Origin: Rhodobacteraceae bacterium 63075
Lineage (GTDB): Bacteria; Pseudomonadota; Alphaproteobacteria; Rhodobacterales; Rhodobacteraceae
NCBI GenBank assembly: GCA_003417655.1
Contig: QVMW01000013.1
Span: forward strand, 44,878 to 108,877
Length of the DNA: 64,000 bases
Reading direction: 5' to 3'
Under the pieces are notes generated by a model. The model searched no databases and was not told the DNA's origin. It worked only from the letters and a program-made list of their open reading frames with translations. Below, piece after piece: positions 24,907-35,945 of this stretch; position 1 is the first letter of the stretch; each line of letters begins with the position of its first letter. Position numbers and translations under genes: made by a program.

Positions 24907-27582
24907 TTATCCTCCGATCACGGCTTCCGCCGCCTTGATCGCCTCATCCGCCCGGCTCGCATCGCTGCCGCCGCCCTGGGCCATGTCGGGGCGGCCGCCC
25001 CCGCCCTTGCCGCCAAGCTCCGGCACGGCCGCCTTCACCAGATCGACAGCGGAGACCTTCTCCGTGAGGTCCTGCGTGACCCCTGCCGCCACGGCTGCCT
25101 TGCCGCCCGTATCCGCGATGAGCAGCACGGCGCCAGAACCGAGCTTGGCCTTGTGCTCGTCGATGAGACTTGGAAGATCCTTGCCCGAAACACCCGAAAG
25201 CACTTGAGCCATAAACTTCACGCCGTTGATTTCCTTGGCTTCTGGGCCATCCTTGCTTGAGGCTCCGCCGGCCATGGCCAGCTCGCGGCGCAGCTGCGCG
25301 ACCTCATTGGCCAGCGCCTTGCGCTCGTCCATCAGCGCCTGAACGCGCTGCGGCACATCCGCGGGCTGAACCTTGAGCGCGCCGGCCAACTCGCTCACGC
25401 GCCTGTCCTGGGCCGTGAGGTGGTCGAGCGCGGCCTTGCCCGTCAGCGCCTCGATCCGGCGCACCCCGGAGCTGGAGGCGCTGTCCCCGAGCAGAACAAA
25501 CAGGCCGATATCCCCGGTCTGGCGCACATGGGTGCCGCCGCAAAGCTCGATCGAATAGGTCTGCCCGTCGAGCCCCTTACCGGAACCGCCCTGGTGCCCC
25601 ATAGACACGACGCGCACCTCGTCGCCATATTTCTCGCCGAAGAGCGCCTGTGCGCCCAGCTCGCGCGCATCGTCCGGCGTCATGATCCGTGTCTCCACCG
25701 GCGCGTTCTGCCGGATAAAGGCGTTCACCTCGCCTTCGACATGTTCAAGCTCATCGGCAGAGAGCGCCTTTGCGTGGCTGAAATCGAAGCGCAGGCGATC
25801 ATCGGCATTGAGCGAGCCGCGTTGCGCCACATGATCGCCAAGAGCCTCGCGCAGCGCTTCGTGCAGCAGGTGGGTTGCCGAGTGATTGGCCCGGATCGCG
25901 CTGCGCCGCGCATGATCGACTTCAAGCGCAACCGGCTCACCGACCGAAAGCCCGCCTTCGCCCGCGGTCAGCAAATGCCCGTAAACCTTTCCGTCCGCGT
26001 GCTTTTTCGTATCACGCACGGGGCTGACATTCTCCATGTTCTCAAGACGGCGGATATAGCCGCTGTCGCCCACCTGCCCCCCGGCCTCGCCGTAGAACGG
26101 CGTCTGGTTGAACACGGCCCAGCCTTCCTCGCCCGGCTCGAGCCGCTCCACGCGCGCGCCGTCCTTGATAAGCGCGACGATCTGACCTTCGGCTGTCTCT
26201 GTGTCATAGCCGAGAAAATCGGTCGCCCCGGCTTCATCGGCAATGTCGAACCAGACCGCCGCATCCGCCGATTCACCCGAGCCCGACCAGGCCGCGCGCG
26301 CTTTGGCTTTTTGCTCTTCCATTGCCGCATCGAAGCCCGCCACATCCACTTCGCGGCCCCTTTCACGCAGCGCATCCTGTGTCAGGTCGAGCGGGAAACC
26401 ATATGTGTCATAAAGCTTGAAGGCCGCCTCGCCGGGCAAGTCCGCATCGGCCTCAAGGCTGCTCAGTTCATCGTCAAGCAGCTTCAGCCCGCGGTCGAGC
26501 GTCTGCTTGAACCGGGTCTCCTCGAGCATGAGCGTTTCCTCGATCAGCGCCTGGGCGCGCTCAAGCTCGGGATAAGCGGCGCCCATCTGGCGTGCGAGCG
26601 ACGGCACGAGGCGGTGCATGACCGGCTCCTTGGCTCCCAAAAGATGCGCGTGACGCATGGCGCGCCGCATGATTCGGCGCAAAACGTATCCGCGGCCGTC
26701 ATTGCTCGGCATCACGCCGTCGGCGATCAGGAACGAAGTAGAGCGCAGGTGATCCGCAATCACCCTGTGATGCACGTTCTGCGCGCCATATGGCTCAACA
26801 CTCGTTTGCTCTGCAGAGGCTTCGATCAGCGTTTTGAACAGGTCGGTATCATAATTGTCGTGGCTGCCCTGCAGTAGCGCGCCGATCCGCTCGAGCCCCA
26901 TGCCCGTATCGATCGATTGCATGTCGAGCGCGCGCATCGAGCCATCCTCGAACTGCTCGTTCTGCATGAAAACGATGTTCCAGATCTCGATGAATCGATC
27001 GCCATCTTCTTCGGGGCTTCCCGGAGGACCGCCCCAGATGTGGTCTCCATGATCGTAAAACACCTCTGTGCAGGGGCCGCAGGGCCCCGTCGGCCCCATC
27101 TGCCAGAAATTGTCCGAGGTGGCGATCCGGATGATCCGGTCTTCGGGCACGCCAACCTTCTTCCATATGTCGAAGGCCTCGTCATCAGTATGATAAACGG
27201 TCGTGTAGAGCTTTTCCTTCGGAATGCCGAATTCCTTCGTGATGAGCTCCCAGGCAAAGACGATCGCCTCTTCCTTGAAGTAGTCGCCGAAGCTGAAATT
27301 TCCGAGCATCTCGAAGAATGTATGGTGGCGCGCCGTGTAGCCAACATTGTCGAGATCGTTGTGTTTACCACCGGCACGGACGCATTTCTGAGCCGTGGTC
27401 GCCCGCCTGTAGTCGCGGGTTTCGACGCCGGTGAAGAGATTCTTGAACTGCACCATGCCCGAATTGACGAACATCAAGGTCGGGTCGTTGCGCGGCACGA
27501 GCGGACTCGATGCCACGATCTCGTGGCCCTGTTTCGCGAAGTAGTTTAGGAAGGTTGAGCGAATATCGTTCAGGCTTGGCAT
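24907..27582 (-). CDS. alaS: Alanyl-tRNA synthetase
   Basis: An 891-residue class II synthetase that charges tRNA-Ala and edits wrong amino acids. It starts with [20 protein letters not shown] and has motif 1 [16 protein letters not shown]. The editing-domain metal ligands are NHSATHLLH and [14 protein letters not shown]. The C-terminal glycine-rich DHHA1 part is [15 protein letters not shown]. Full length is normal, so the gene is intact. It follows recA by 164 bases behind a terminator-like hairpin. Confidence 0.98.
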   Translation of the reverse strand: MPSLNDIRSTFLNYFAKQGHEIVASSPLVPRNDPTLMFVNSGMVQFKNLFTGVETRDYRRATTAQKCVRAGGKHNDLDNVGYTARHHTFFEMLGNFSFGDYFKEEAIVFAWELITKEFGIPKEKLYTTVYHTDDEAFDIWKKVGVPEDRIIRIATSDNFWQMGPTGPCGPCTEVFYDHGDHIWGGPPGSPEEDGDRFIEIWNIVFMQNEQFEDGSMRALDMQSIDTGMGLERIGALLQGSHDNYDTDLFKTLIEASAEQTSVEPYGAQNVHHRVIADHLRSTSFLIADGVMPSNDGRGYVLRRIMRRAMRHAHLLGAKEPVMHRLVPSLARQMGAAYPELERAQALIEETLMLEETRFKQTLDRGLKLLDDELSSLEADADLPGEAAFKLYDTYGFPLDLTQDALRERGREVDVAGFDAAMEEQKAKARAAWSGSGESADAAVWFDIADEAGATDFLGYDTETAEGQIVALIKDGARVERLEPGEEGWAVFNQTPFYGEAGGQVGDSGYIRRLENMENVSPVRDTKKHADGKVYGHLLTAGEGGLSVGEPVALEVDHARRSAIRANHSATHLLHEALREALGDHVAQRGSLNADDRLRFDFSHAKALSADELEHVEGEVNAFIRQNAPVETRIMTPDDARELGAQALFGEKYGDEVRVVSMGHQGGSGKGLDGQTYSIELCGGTHVRQTGDIGLFVLLGDSASSSGVRRIEALTGKAALDHLTAQDRRVSELAGALKVQPADVPQRVQALMDERKALANEVAQLRRELAMAGGASSKDGPEAKEINGVKFMAQVLSGVSGKDLPSLIDEHKAKLGSGAVLLIADTGGKAAVAAGVTQDLTEKVSAVDLVKAAVPELGGKGGGGRPDMAQGGGSDASRADEAIKAAEAVIGG

Positions 27583-27663
27583 GTCAGCTTTCCGAATGGC
27601 GTGTTTCGAAGGGGTTTACCGCCCGTCTGCGGCCATGTCCACACGCGAGACACTGCCATGGAA

Positions 27664-27694
27664 AACGCCGCTGGCGATCACTCGCAGCGGCGTT
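27664..27694 (-). terminator. Terminator-like hairpin after recA
   Basis: A 10-bp stem AACGCCGCTG / CAGCGGCGTT with an 11-base loop lies 53 bases past the recA stop. On the recA strand it is followed by TTCC only, so it is a weak or factor-assisted terminator. Confidence 0.55.
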
Positions 27695-27746
27695 GTCATT
27701 TTGCATTTCGCCGAAAACTTCGCCTCGGCAAACCATGCTGTGTGGC

Positions 27747-28838
27747 TCAAGCTTCGATGATGTCGTCCCCGCCACCGGCATCCTTGCCGGTGGCCGTTTC
27801 GGAGCCATCGAAATCAAGCCCGTGCGCGGCCCGGATCTTGTCTTCGATGTCATAGGCGATATCCGGATGGTCCTTGAGGAACTGGCGCGCATTCTCGCGA
27901 CCCTGCCCGATGCGCTCATCGCCATAGCTGAACCAGGAGCCCGATTTCTGAACCAGTCCCGCATTGACGCCGAGGTCCAGGAGCTCACCGGTCTTGGAAA
28001 TCCCCTCGCCATACATGATGTCGAATTCGACCTGCTTGAAGGGCGGTGCGACCTTGTTCTTGACGACCTTGACGCGCGTCTGGTTGCCAACCACTTCATC
28101 GCGGTCCTTGATCGCGCCGATCCGGCGAATATCGAGCCGCACCGAGCTGTAGAACTTGAGCGCGTTCCCGCCCGTCGTCGTCTCCGGGCTGCCGAACATC
28201 ACGCCGATCTTCATGCGGATCTGGTTGATGAAGATCACCATGCAGTTCGACCGCGAGATCGAACCGGTGAGCTTGCGCATCGCCTGGCTCATGAGCCGCG
28301 CCTGAACGCCGACGCTGCTGTCTCCCATGTCGCCTTCGAGCTCCGATTTCGGCGTCAGGGCCGCAACCGAATCGACCACGACCATGTTGACCGCGCCCGA
28401 GCGGACAAGCGTGTCGGTGATCTCCAATGCCTGCTCGCCCGTGTCGGGCTGCGAGATGAGAAGCTCGTCGAGGTCGACGCCCAGCTTTTTGGCATACTGC
28501 GGATCAAGCGCGTGTTCTGCGTCAACGAAGGCCGCGATACCGCCCTTTTTCTGTTCTTCGGCCACGCAGTGGAGCGTGAGCGTCGTCTTGCCCGAGCTTT
28601 CGGGCCCGTAGATCTCGATGATGCGGCCCCGCGGAAGGCCGCCGATTCCAAGCGCGATGTCCAGGCCAAGCGAGCCTGTCGAGGTGGCCTCGATTTCCTG
28701 AACGGCGTGTTCGCTGCCCATTTTCATGATCGAGCCCTTGCCGAACTGGCGTTCGATCTGTGAAAGCGCGCTGTCGAGCGCCTTTTGCTTGTCGGGATTG
28801 CGTTCTTTTTTCATGTCCAGAAGATCTGCCGTTGCCAT
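27747..28838 (-). CDS. recA: Recombinase RecA
   Basis: A 363-residue ATP-dependent strand-exchange protein that also switches on the SOS response by making LexA cleave itself. Walker A is GPESSGKTT and the L2-loop region [20 protein letters not shown] is intact; the C-terminus is acidic and ends GGGDDIIEA. Length is normal. An alphaproteobacterial LexA box sits 52-66 bases before the start. It lies between cckA and alaS, a common order in this family, with a sulfotransferase gene placed between. Confidence 0.99.
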   Translation of the reverse strand: MATADLLDMKKERNPDKQKALDSALSQIERQFGKGSIMKMGSEHAVQEIEATSTGSLGLDIALGIGGLPRGRIIEIYGPESSGKTTLTLHCVAEEQKKGGIAAFVDAEHALDPQYAKKLGVDLDELLISQPDTGEQALEITDTLVRSGAVNMVVVDSVAALTPKSELEGDMGDSSVGVQARLMSQAMRKLTGSISRSNCMVIFINQIRMKIGVMFGSPETTTGGNALKFYSSVRLDIRRIGAIKDRDEVVGNQTRVKVVKNKVAPPFKQVEFDIMYGEGISKTGELLDLGVNAGLVQKSGSWFSYGDERIGQGRENARQFLKDHPDIAYDIEDKIRAAHGLDFDGSETATGKDAGGGDDIIEA

Positions 28839-28889
28839 TGTTTGGCTCCCTTATTTCATACCAAGTTCCGGGCAGCAATGATTGCCGAT

Positions 28890-28904
28890 GTTCGCCTCTT
28901 GTTC
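28890..28904 (-). promoter_or_regulatory. LexA (SOS) box of recA
   Basis: The sequence GTTC-N7-GTTC (GTTCGCCTCTTGTTC on the + strand; GAAC-N7-GAAC on the recA strand) matches the direct-repeat LexA site known from Rhodobacter and other Alphaproteobacteria. It lies 52-66 bases upstream of the recA ATG. Confidence 0.8.
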
Positions 28905-29012
28905 CTTATGAGGTCAAAACGGGAACATTTCAACATAAATTTTCGATACTGACTTTGTGGCAAAGTGGTTAAAGAGTGGTTTACGTAACTTGTTCGGTTT
29001 AAAGGCCACGTC

Positions 29013-29606
29013 ATGCTCATTTTCGCGAAAGCCAAACTGGTGTTCTTCTCTGTGCCCAAGACCGGCACGACCGCCATCGAAACCGCCCTTGCGCCTCATG
29101 CATCTATTGCCGTGACACAGCCGCCCGAGCTCAAACATGCGCCGGTCTACCGCTACAACCGGTTCTTCCGGCCGATGGTGGAGAAGTTCATAGGGGAGGA
29201 TATCGAGACGATCGCGGTCCTGCGCGAGCCCATCAGCTGGCTTGGTAGCTGGTATCGCTACCGCAGGCGCCCGTTCCTGGAGGGGCGGCCGGTGTCCACG
29301 ATTGGCCTGAGCTTTGCCGAGTTCGTCGAAGGTTATATCTCCGACCCGCGCCCGGCCTATGCCAATGTCGGCTCGCAGTCGAAATTCATCGAGCCACGTC
29401 CGAATGGAACGTCGATACACAGGCTGTTTCGCTACGAAAACCTGGGGGACTGCGTCAGCTATCTCGAAGATCGGCTCGATCTGGAAATCGATCTGCCGGA
29501 GGTCAATGTCTCGCCCGAGGCTGACCTGTCCCTGCCCGATGAGCTCGAAGAGCGCCTGCGCGCGGCCTGTTCTGAAGATTTCCGGCTGTGGCACGCGATC
29601 GCGTGA
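29013..29606 (+). CDS. Sulfotransferase-family protein
   Basis: A 197-residue protein with the 5'-phosphosulfate loop VPKTGTTAIE at residues 14-23 and a second PAPS-contact segment, VLREPISWLGSWYRYR, around residue 70. Such enzymes move sulfate from PAPS to sugars or other acceptors, often on cell-surface polymers. It is short for the family but looks complete. No polysaccharide genes are near, so the acceptor is unknown. Divergent from recA and convergent with cckA by six bases. Confidence 0.75.
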   Translation: MLIFAKAKLVFFSVPKTGTTAIETALAPHASIAVTQPPELKHAPVYRYNRFFRPMVEKFIGEDIETIAVLREPISWLGSWYRYRRRPFLEGRPVSTIGLSFAEFVEGYISDPRPAYANVGSQSKFIEPRPNGTSIHRLFRYENLGDCVSYLEDRLDLEIDLPEVNVSPEADLSLPDELEERLRAACSEDFRLWHAIA

Positions 29607-29612
29607 TCCGCC

Positions 29613-31919
29613 TCATTCGTCGGACAGAACCGTCTGCACGACGTTGGCAAGCTCCACAAGTGAAAACGGCTTTTGCAGGAACATGGCACTTTCGACATTC
29701 GGGCCATCGTCCCGGAACGCGTCTTCGGCATACCCGGACACGAAGACAACGCGCACATCGGGTCTTGTCTGTAATGCCTGAGCCACCCACTCTGGCCCCT
29801 TGAGCCCCGGCATGATCACGTCAGTGACGAACGCGTCCACATGCAGGCTTTCGTCGGCAAGGATATCGAGCGCCTCTTCGCCGCTGCCGGCCTCGATTAC
29901 GGTGAAGCCCTTGAGCTTGAGCGCCCGTGACGCGAAGGCGCGCACCGGGGCTTCATCCTCGGCCAGCAATATAACAGCATCGTGCATGTCAGGCTCGGCG
30001 TTCTCTGCCGCCATCGTCATCTCGCCTGCACTTTCCGCCTCCTCGGCGTGGCTCGGGAACATCAGAGTGAAACAACTGCCCTTGCCGACCTCGCTATCAG
30101 CGAAAATGAAGCCGCCCGTCTGCTTGACGATTCCGTAGGCAGTCGACAGGCCGAGCCCTGTCCCCTCGCCCGTCCGCTTGGTTGTGAAGAACGGCTCGAA
30201 GATCTTCTGTAGCTTATCTGCCGGGATACCCTTGCCCTCGTCGAACACCTTGACGGACACGTAAGGCCCGGGCGGGACGGTCGCCCGGTCGCGCTCGAGC
30301 GGCTGCTCGAGCGTTTCGGACTCCGTCACGATCCGGACAACTCCGCCACGCGGCATCGCGTCACGCGCATTCACCACAAGGTTCATCACCACCTGTTCGA
30401 TCTGGCGCTTGTCGGCCCGGATCATCGCGGAGTCCGAGGCATGGGAGAACTCCAGCTGGATCGCCTCGCCGACCAGCCGGTTGAGCAGATGCGTGAGGTC
30501 AGACAGCGTCTCCTGCATGTCGATCACCTCGGGGCGCAGGGTCTGCTTGCGTGAAAAGGCAAGAAGCTGGCTGACAAGCGCCGCGGCCCGGTTCGCGTTC
30601 TGATTGATCTGTTCGAGATCGGAGAAATCCGCATCATCCTCGGCCCGGCCCAGCATCAGCAGGTCGCAATGTCCGCTGATCGCTGTCAGCAGGTTGTTGA
30701 AATCATGCGCAACGCCACCGGCCAATTGTCCGATCGCCTGCATTTTCTGGCTTTGGACGAACTGGGCCTCGAGTGTCTTGAGCTCGGTCGCATCGTTGAG
30801 CACCGCGACGAGTACATCCTTGCTGTCTTCGACCGCCGGCTTGAGGATCACTTGAACAAAGGTCTCGTAATCGTGACGGCGCACCTTGAGAAACTCGGAC
30901 TGCCGGCTCGCCCGGCCGAGTATCGTGTCCTGCAACCAGTCCCGTATGGACCGCCCCAGGCCTTCGAGAAGGTTGCCGAGCGATTCCCCGACGATCTCGT
31001 CCTTGCCGAGCAAGTCCCTGGCCATCCTGTTGCAACTCAGGACATGTCCATCCGGTGTGAGCTTGAGGAGCGGAACGGGCAGTTCATCGAAGAACCGCAT
31101 GTTCTCGGGAAGCTCGATATGCTCGGTCGCGATCGGAATCAGGGCAACTTCCTGGCGACGGGCATTCGCCGCGATTTCCATGACGGCGCAATCGATCGGT
31201 CCCTCCGGTCCCAGCACTTTCTGGACCCGGCCCAGCCGCATCGGAGGATTGGCGAAGACCGCATCGAGAGACTTCGTGCGCCCGCCCAGAAGGGTCTTCG
31301 CCGCAGCATTCATGAACAAGACCGTATCGTGACGGCCAATGACGAGCACGGGCAGCTTTTCGGCATAGGTCGACGCGGCCTCGCCCGCCGGTGCCGGAAG
31401 CCGCTCCATGCGCCACTGGGCACCGCCGTTCTCCAGACGGTTGCAAACCAGCCTGACATGGCCATTTCGTGTGACGATATCCTCGCGCGCCGAGCCGCTC
31501 TCGGCGGCCCTGAAGGCAAGCCGTTCAGTCAGTTTCGACGGGCTGCTCAGAATGCCTGACAGCACCGCCGCAGGCGTTGTGCCCTCCTCGCCGAGCTCCT
31601 TGCGCGCAGCTGCGTTGAGTTCGGTTATCGCCCCGTCCGGCCCCGTGACGAAACAGGGGCTCTCATCGTGCTCAAGCGGGCCAAGCACCTCCCCGGCGTC
31701 CACGCCACCGGGCTTGCTCACCTGCCGGCGCAAGCTTGAAACCAGCCCGACCAGCAAGAAGACGACGCCGCCCGTTGCCAGCCCGAGCGCAACGCTGCGC
31801 TCCGGAGCCATGTAGGCCAGTGCGCAAAGCAGCCCGCCGAGCAAGGCGAGAACGCCTCCTCTGGGAACCCTGCGCGCAGAGCGCTCTTGTTGTGTTTCCA
31901 CGAGGTTCGCGTGCGTCAC
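29613..31919 (-). CDS. cckA: Cell cycle hybrid histidine kinase CckA
   Basis: A 768-residue hybrid kinase that in Alphaproteobacteria feeds phosphate through ChpT to the master regulator CtrA. Two N-terminal membrane helices lie at about residues 25-65, followed by PAS-type sensor domains. The phosphorylated His is in [17 protein letters not shown], the ATPase domain has [11 protein letters not shown] and [18 protein letters not shown], and a C-terminal receiver has Asp in [15 protein letters not shown]. The domain order and the location near recA support CckA rather than another hybrid kinase. In Rhodobacteraceae this branch controls motility and gene transfer agent. Confidence 0.9.
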   Translation of the reverse strand: MTHANLVETQQERSARRVPRGGVLALLGGLLCALAYMAPERSVALGLATGGVVFLLVGLVSSLRRQVSKPGGVDAGEVLGPLEHDESPCFVTGPDGAITELNAAARKELGEEGTTPAAVLSGILSSPSKLTERLAFRAAESGSAREDIVTRNGHVRLVCNRLENGGAQWRMERLPAPAGEAASTYAEKLPVLVIGRHDTVLFMNAAAKTLLGGRTKSLDAVFANPPMRLGRVQKVLGPEGPIDCAVMEIAANARRQEVALIPIATEHIELPENMRFFDELPVPLLKLTPDGHVLSCNRMARDLLGKDEIVGESLGNLLEGLGRSIRDWLQDTILGRASRQSEFLKVRRHDYETFVQVILKPAVEDSKDVLVAVLNDATELKTLEAQFVQSQKMQAIGQLAGGVAHDFNNLLTAISGHCDLLMLGRAEDDADFSDLEQINQNANRAAALVSQLLAFSRKQTLRPEVIDMQETLSDLTHLLNRLVGEAIQLEFSHASDSAMIRADKRQIEQVVMNLVVNARDAMPRGGVVRIVTESETLEQPLERDRATVPPGPYVSVKVFDEGKGIPADKLQKIFEPFFTTKRTGEGTGLGLSTAYGIVKQTGGFIFADSEVGKGSCFTLMFPSHAEEAESAGEMTMAAENAEPDMHDAVILLAEDEAPVRAFASRALKLKGFTVIEAGSGEEALDILADESLHVDAFVTDVIMPGLKGPEWVAQALQTRPDVRVVFVSGYAEDAFRDDGPNVESAMFLQKPFSLVELANVVQTVLSDE

Positions 31920-32026
31920 CTGCGCAGGCCTCCGAAAAGAATCATTTTTCCCAGCCTAGAGGCCAGGAGTTAACCCCGGCTTAAGCCTTGCCTTGCAGAA
32001 TTCACCCTGGAAGAGATGTTTTCAAG

Positions 32027-33201
32027 TCAAACTCTCTTGAAAATTGTAAGGTGAAACCCGTCGGCACCGTCAGAGGGCCGCCAGTTCCGGCTGCTCGTGA
32101 TCTTCCATTGGCCCGATTGCCCCGCAAACCGCCGCGCCAGCCCCTGGTTCTCCTCGTCCAGGAGCGAGCACGTGGCATAGGCAAGAGCGCCCCCCTCGTT
32201 CACCAGGCCGGAGGCTTGTGACAGCACGTCGAGCTGGACATCGTTCAGTTGATCCAGACGGTCCTGCGTCAGCCGCCATTTCCCCTCGGGTGCGCGCCGC
32301 CACGCGCCCGACCCCGAGCAGGGCGCATCGCACAGGACCAGATCGAAGCCGCCCTCTGCCGCCAGCGCCTCGGGTGCGAGTGGCCTGATCGGCACACCCG
32401 CACGCGCCGCGCGGTCCGGAATATCCTTCATCCGCTCAGGGGCAACATCATGCGCGGCGATATCGGCATCGCAAAGCGCCGCCATGGCCAGCGCCTTGCC
32501 GCCGCCACCTGCGCAATAATCGAGAATGCGCCTGGCGCCCTTCAGCGGCAGCGCCTCGACGACAGCCTGGCTCGCCGCATCCTGCAACTCGACCAGCCCC
32601 TCTGCAAAGGCAGCGCTCTGCGCGATGCGGCGCGCGCCCTCGGTCACTTCCAGTGCCGTGCCTGCAAGCGCATGGGGCCTTGCCTGAATCGCGTCCCGCG
32701 CCAGGGCCTCGATGGCTTGCGCCGCATCGGCTCGGCGCAGATTGACCCTCAGGAAGGCCGGGGCGCGATGGCGCAGCAGCTCAGCCTCTCGGGGCGCGTC
32801 AGCTCCCAGTGAACCGGCAAGATGCGGCCAGAGCCAATCCGGCATATCCGCCGCCTCTGCGCCCGGCTCGGGCCTGCGCCCTGCCGCGATCTCGGCGGCA
32901 TCGAGCGGCGTGGGGGCATGGCCCTCGCCGGTGAAGCTCGCCTGCGGGTTCTGCCCCTCCGCGCGCAGCGCACCGATCATGAGCTGCCGGCCCGTCGGCG
33001 CGCCCTGCGCGCCGCCAAGCGCTGCATAAGAACGCTGGCACCGGACCGCCTGGAAGACATGGTCGCGCACGGCAGCGCGGTCCTTCGACCCCGCGAAGCG
33101 GCTCGCCCGCGCCCAGTTCAGCAGCGCCTTCTCGGCGGGCACGCCGTCAAGATGGCTGTCCAGAACCTCGATCGCCGCAGCGATGCGCGCCTCGGGTCGC
33201 A

Positions 33202-33202
<1 letters not shown>
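32027..33202 (-). CDS. RsmB/NOP family RNA cytosine-5 methyltransferase
   Basis: A 391-residue SAM-dependent rRNA methyltransferase. It has an N-terminal RNA-binding part, then the SAM site DYCAGGGGKALAMAAL, the catalytic Cys of motif IV in LCDAPCSGSGAWRR, and the release Cys in YATCSLLDEEN. The family adds methyl at C5 of cytosine in rRNA; RsmB itself makes m5C967 of 16S rRNA, but exact target is not certain. The ATG overlaps the guaB stop by one base (TGATG), so both are on one transcript. Confidence 0.9.
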
Positions 33203-34686
<1,484 letters not shown>

Positions 34687-34736
34687 CTATTGCATGTGCA
34701 GCGGCGCTTGAAAAGGACAATCGCACCCATGCGGCA

Positions 34737-35720
34737 TCACGCCTTCGCCGCGTTCGTCTTGATCGCAAGCTGGCCGTTCAGCCACATTCGGATCACCTTG
34801 AAGGCGACATAGCCGACCACGCCACTCGCCGCAGCCAGCATCACCGCGCCAAGCATGAGCGCTATCTGTGATCCGGCGACATGCCCAAAGGTCAGAAGCG
34901 CGCTGGTGAAGGCGCTGATCGGAAAGGTGAAGCTCGCCCACATCGGGCTGAACCCCGCCGCCGTGATGCTCCTGATATTGAACAATAAGGCCAGCCCGAT
35001 GAGCACCGCAACGGCGAGAGAGACCTGCGCAATGAGCGGCATCAGCGGGTAATCGGCCGCCGGAAAGCCGAGCGCCACGGTCGTGAAGAGAGACGCCGGC
35101 GCGAGGTGGATGGCCAGCAAGGGGCGGAGCGGCGCGGGCGCGATGCGCGTTGCAAGCTGATAGGCGCTCACCGCATATATGATCAACGCCAGCACGAGCG
35201 TGACCCAGAGTATGAGTGCCGCCAGCGCGAAATGCCCCAGCGTCACGGCGGAGACCGCCGTCACGATGACGCCGACAAAGCTCAGATGCCAGATCGGCGT
35301 CACCTGCCGCTGCTCGCGCGGCCCGCTCAGGAGGGTGTAGATGACGAGGCCGGTCATCACGATATGAAACCCGAGCGCAACCCACATGACCGCGCTTGCC
35401 AGCCCCTCGCTGATCGCGATGAGCCCCGTGGAAAGCGCAGAGACACAAACCGCCAGCGCTGCGAGGCCGCCGCGCCCCGGCAGGACCCGAAGATCCTCGA
35501 GCATAGTCGCAGGACGCCGCATGAACTTCGCCATGTAAGCCATTAAAGCCAGGGCAAATAATCCTGTCACACCGCCAAGCAGCAACTCCGAGATGGCCAG
35601 TGGGACCGGCAATTCCAGCGCAGCTGCGCGCCAGGCCAGCGTGAGACCGAAGAGCCCAAGAATGAGCGAAAAGATCGCGGGCGGTGCTTGCTCGCCGAAC
35701 CGTTTCCTGGGACGCATCAT
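34737..35720 (-). CDS. TehA/TDT-family membrane carrier
   Basis: A 327-residue integral membrane protein with about ten hydrophobic helices, resembling the tellurite-resistance/dicarboxylate transporter (TDT, TehA) family, which includes SLAC1-type anion channels. FSLILGLFGLTLAWRAA at the start and FSPMWASFTFPISAFTSALL near the end fit the family's repeat. Substrate is unknown. I put the start at 35720, where AAGGAAGAAT precedes two ATG codons, rather than at upstream in-frame codons. Divergent from the RamA-like gene with 225 bases between. Confidence 0.75.
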   Translation of the reverse strand: MMRPRKRFGEQAPPAIFSLILGLFGLTLAWRAAALELPVPLAISELLLGGVTGLFALALMAYMAKFMRRPATMLEDLRVLPGRGGLAALAVCVSALSTGLIAISEGLASAVMWVALGFHIVMTGLVIYTLLSGPREQRQVTPIWHLSFVGVIVTAVSAVTLGHFALAALILWVTLVLALIIYAVSAYQLATRIAPAPLRPLLAIHLAPASLFTTVALGFPAADYPLMPLIAQVSLAVAVLIGLALLFNIRSITAAGFSPMWASFTFPISAFTSALLTFGHVAGSQIALMLGAVMLAAASGVVGYVAFKVIRMWLNGQLAIKTNAAKA

Positions 35721-35945
35721 ATTCTTCCTTGACGATGTATGGCTCTTCATAGCCGCGCATGGCGGCAAACCCAAGCCCTTCGGCCCGGCCAATTCGCCGC
35801 ATCATGCTGCCCTGCCTGTGCAGCCCGGATGCGCGGCAACCGGCCATGCCGTTCTCGGCACGGATTTTGTCGCGCGCTGTCTTCTCGTCCGCGCGCTGCC
35901 AGCGTATCGTGCGGCCAACGCAACAAGGCAGGCAGCGCGATTCCC

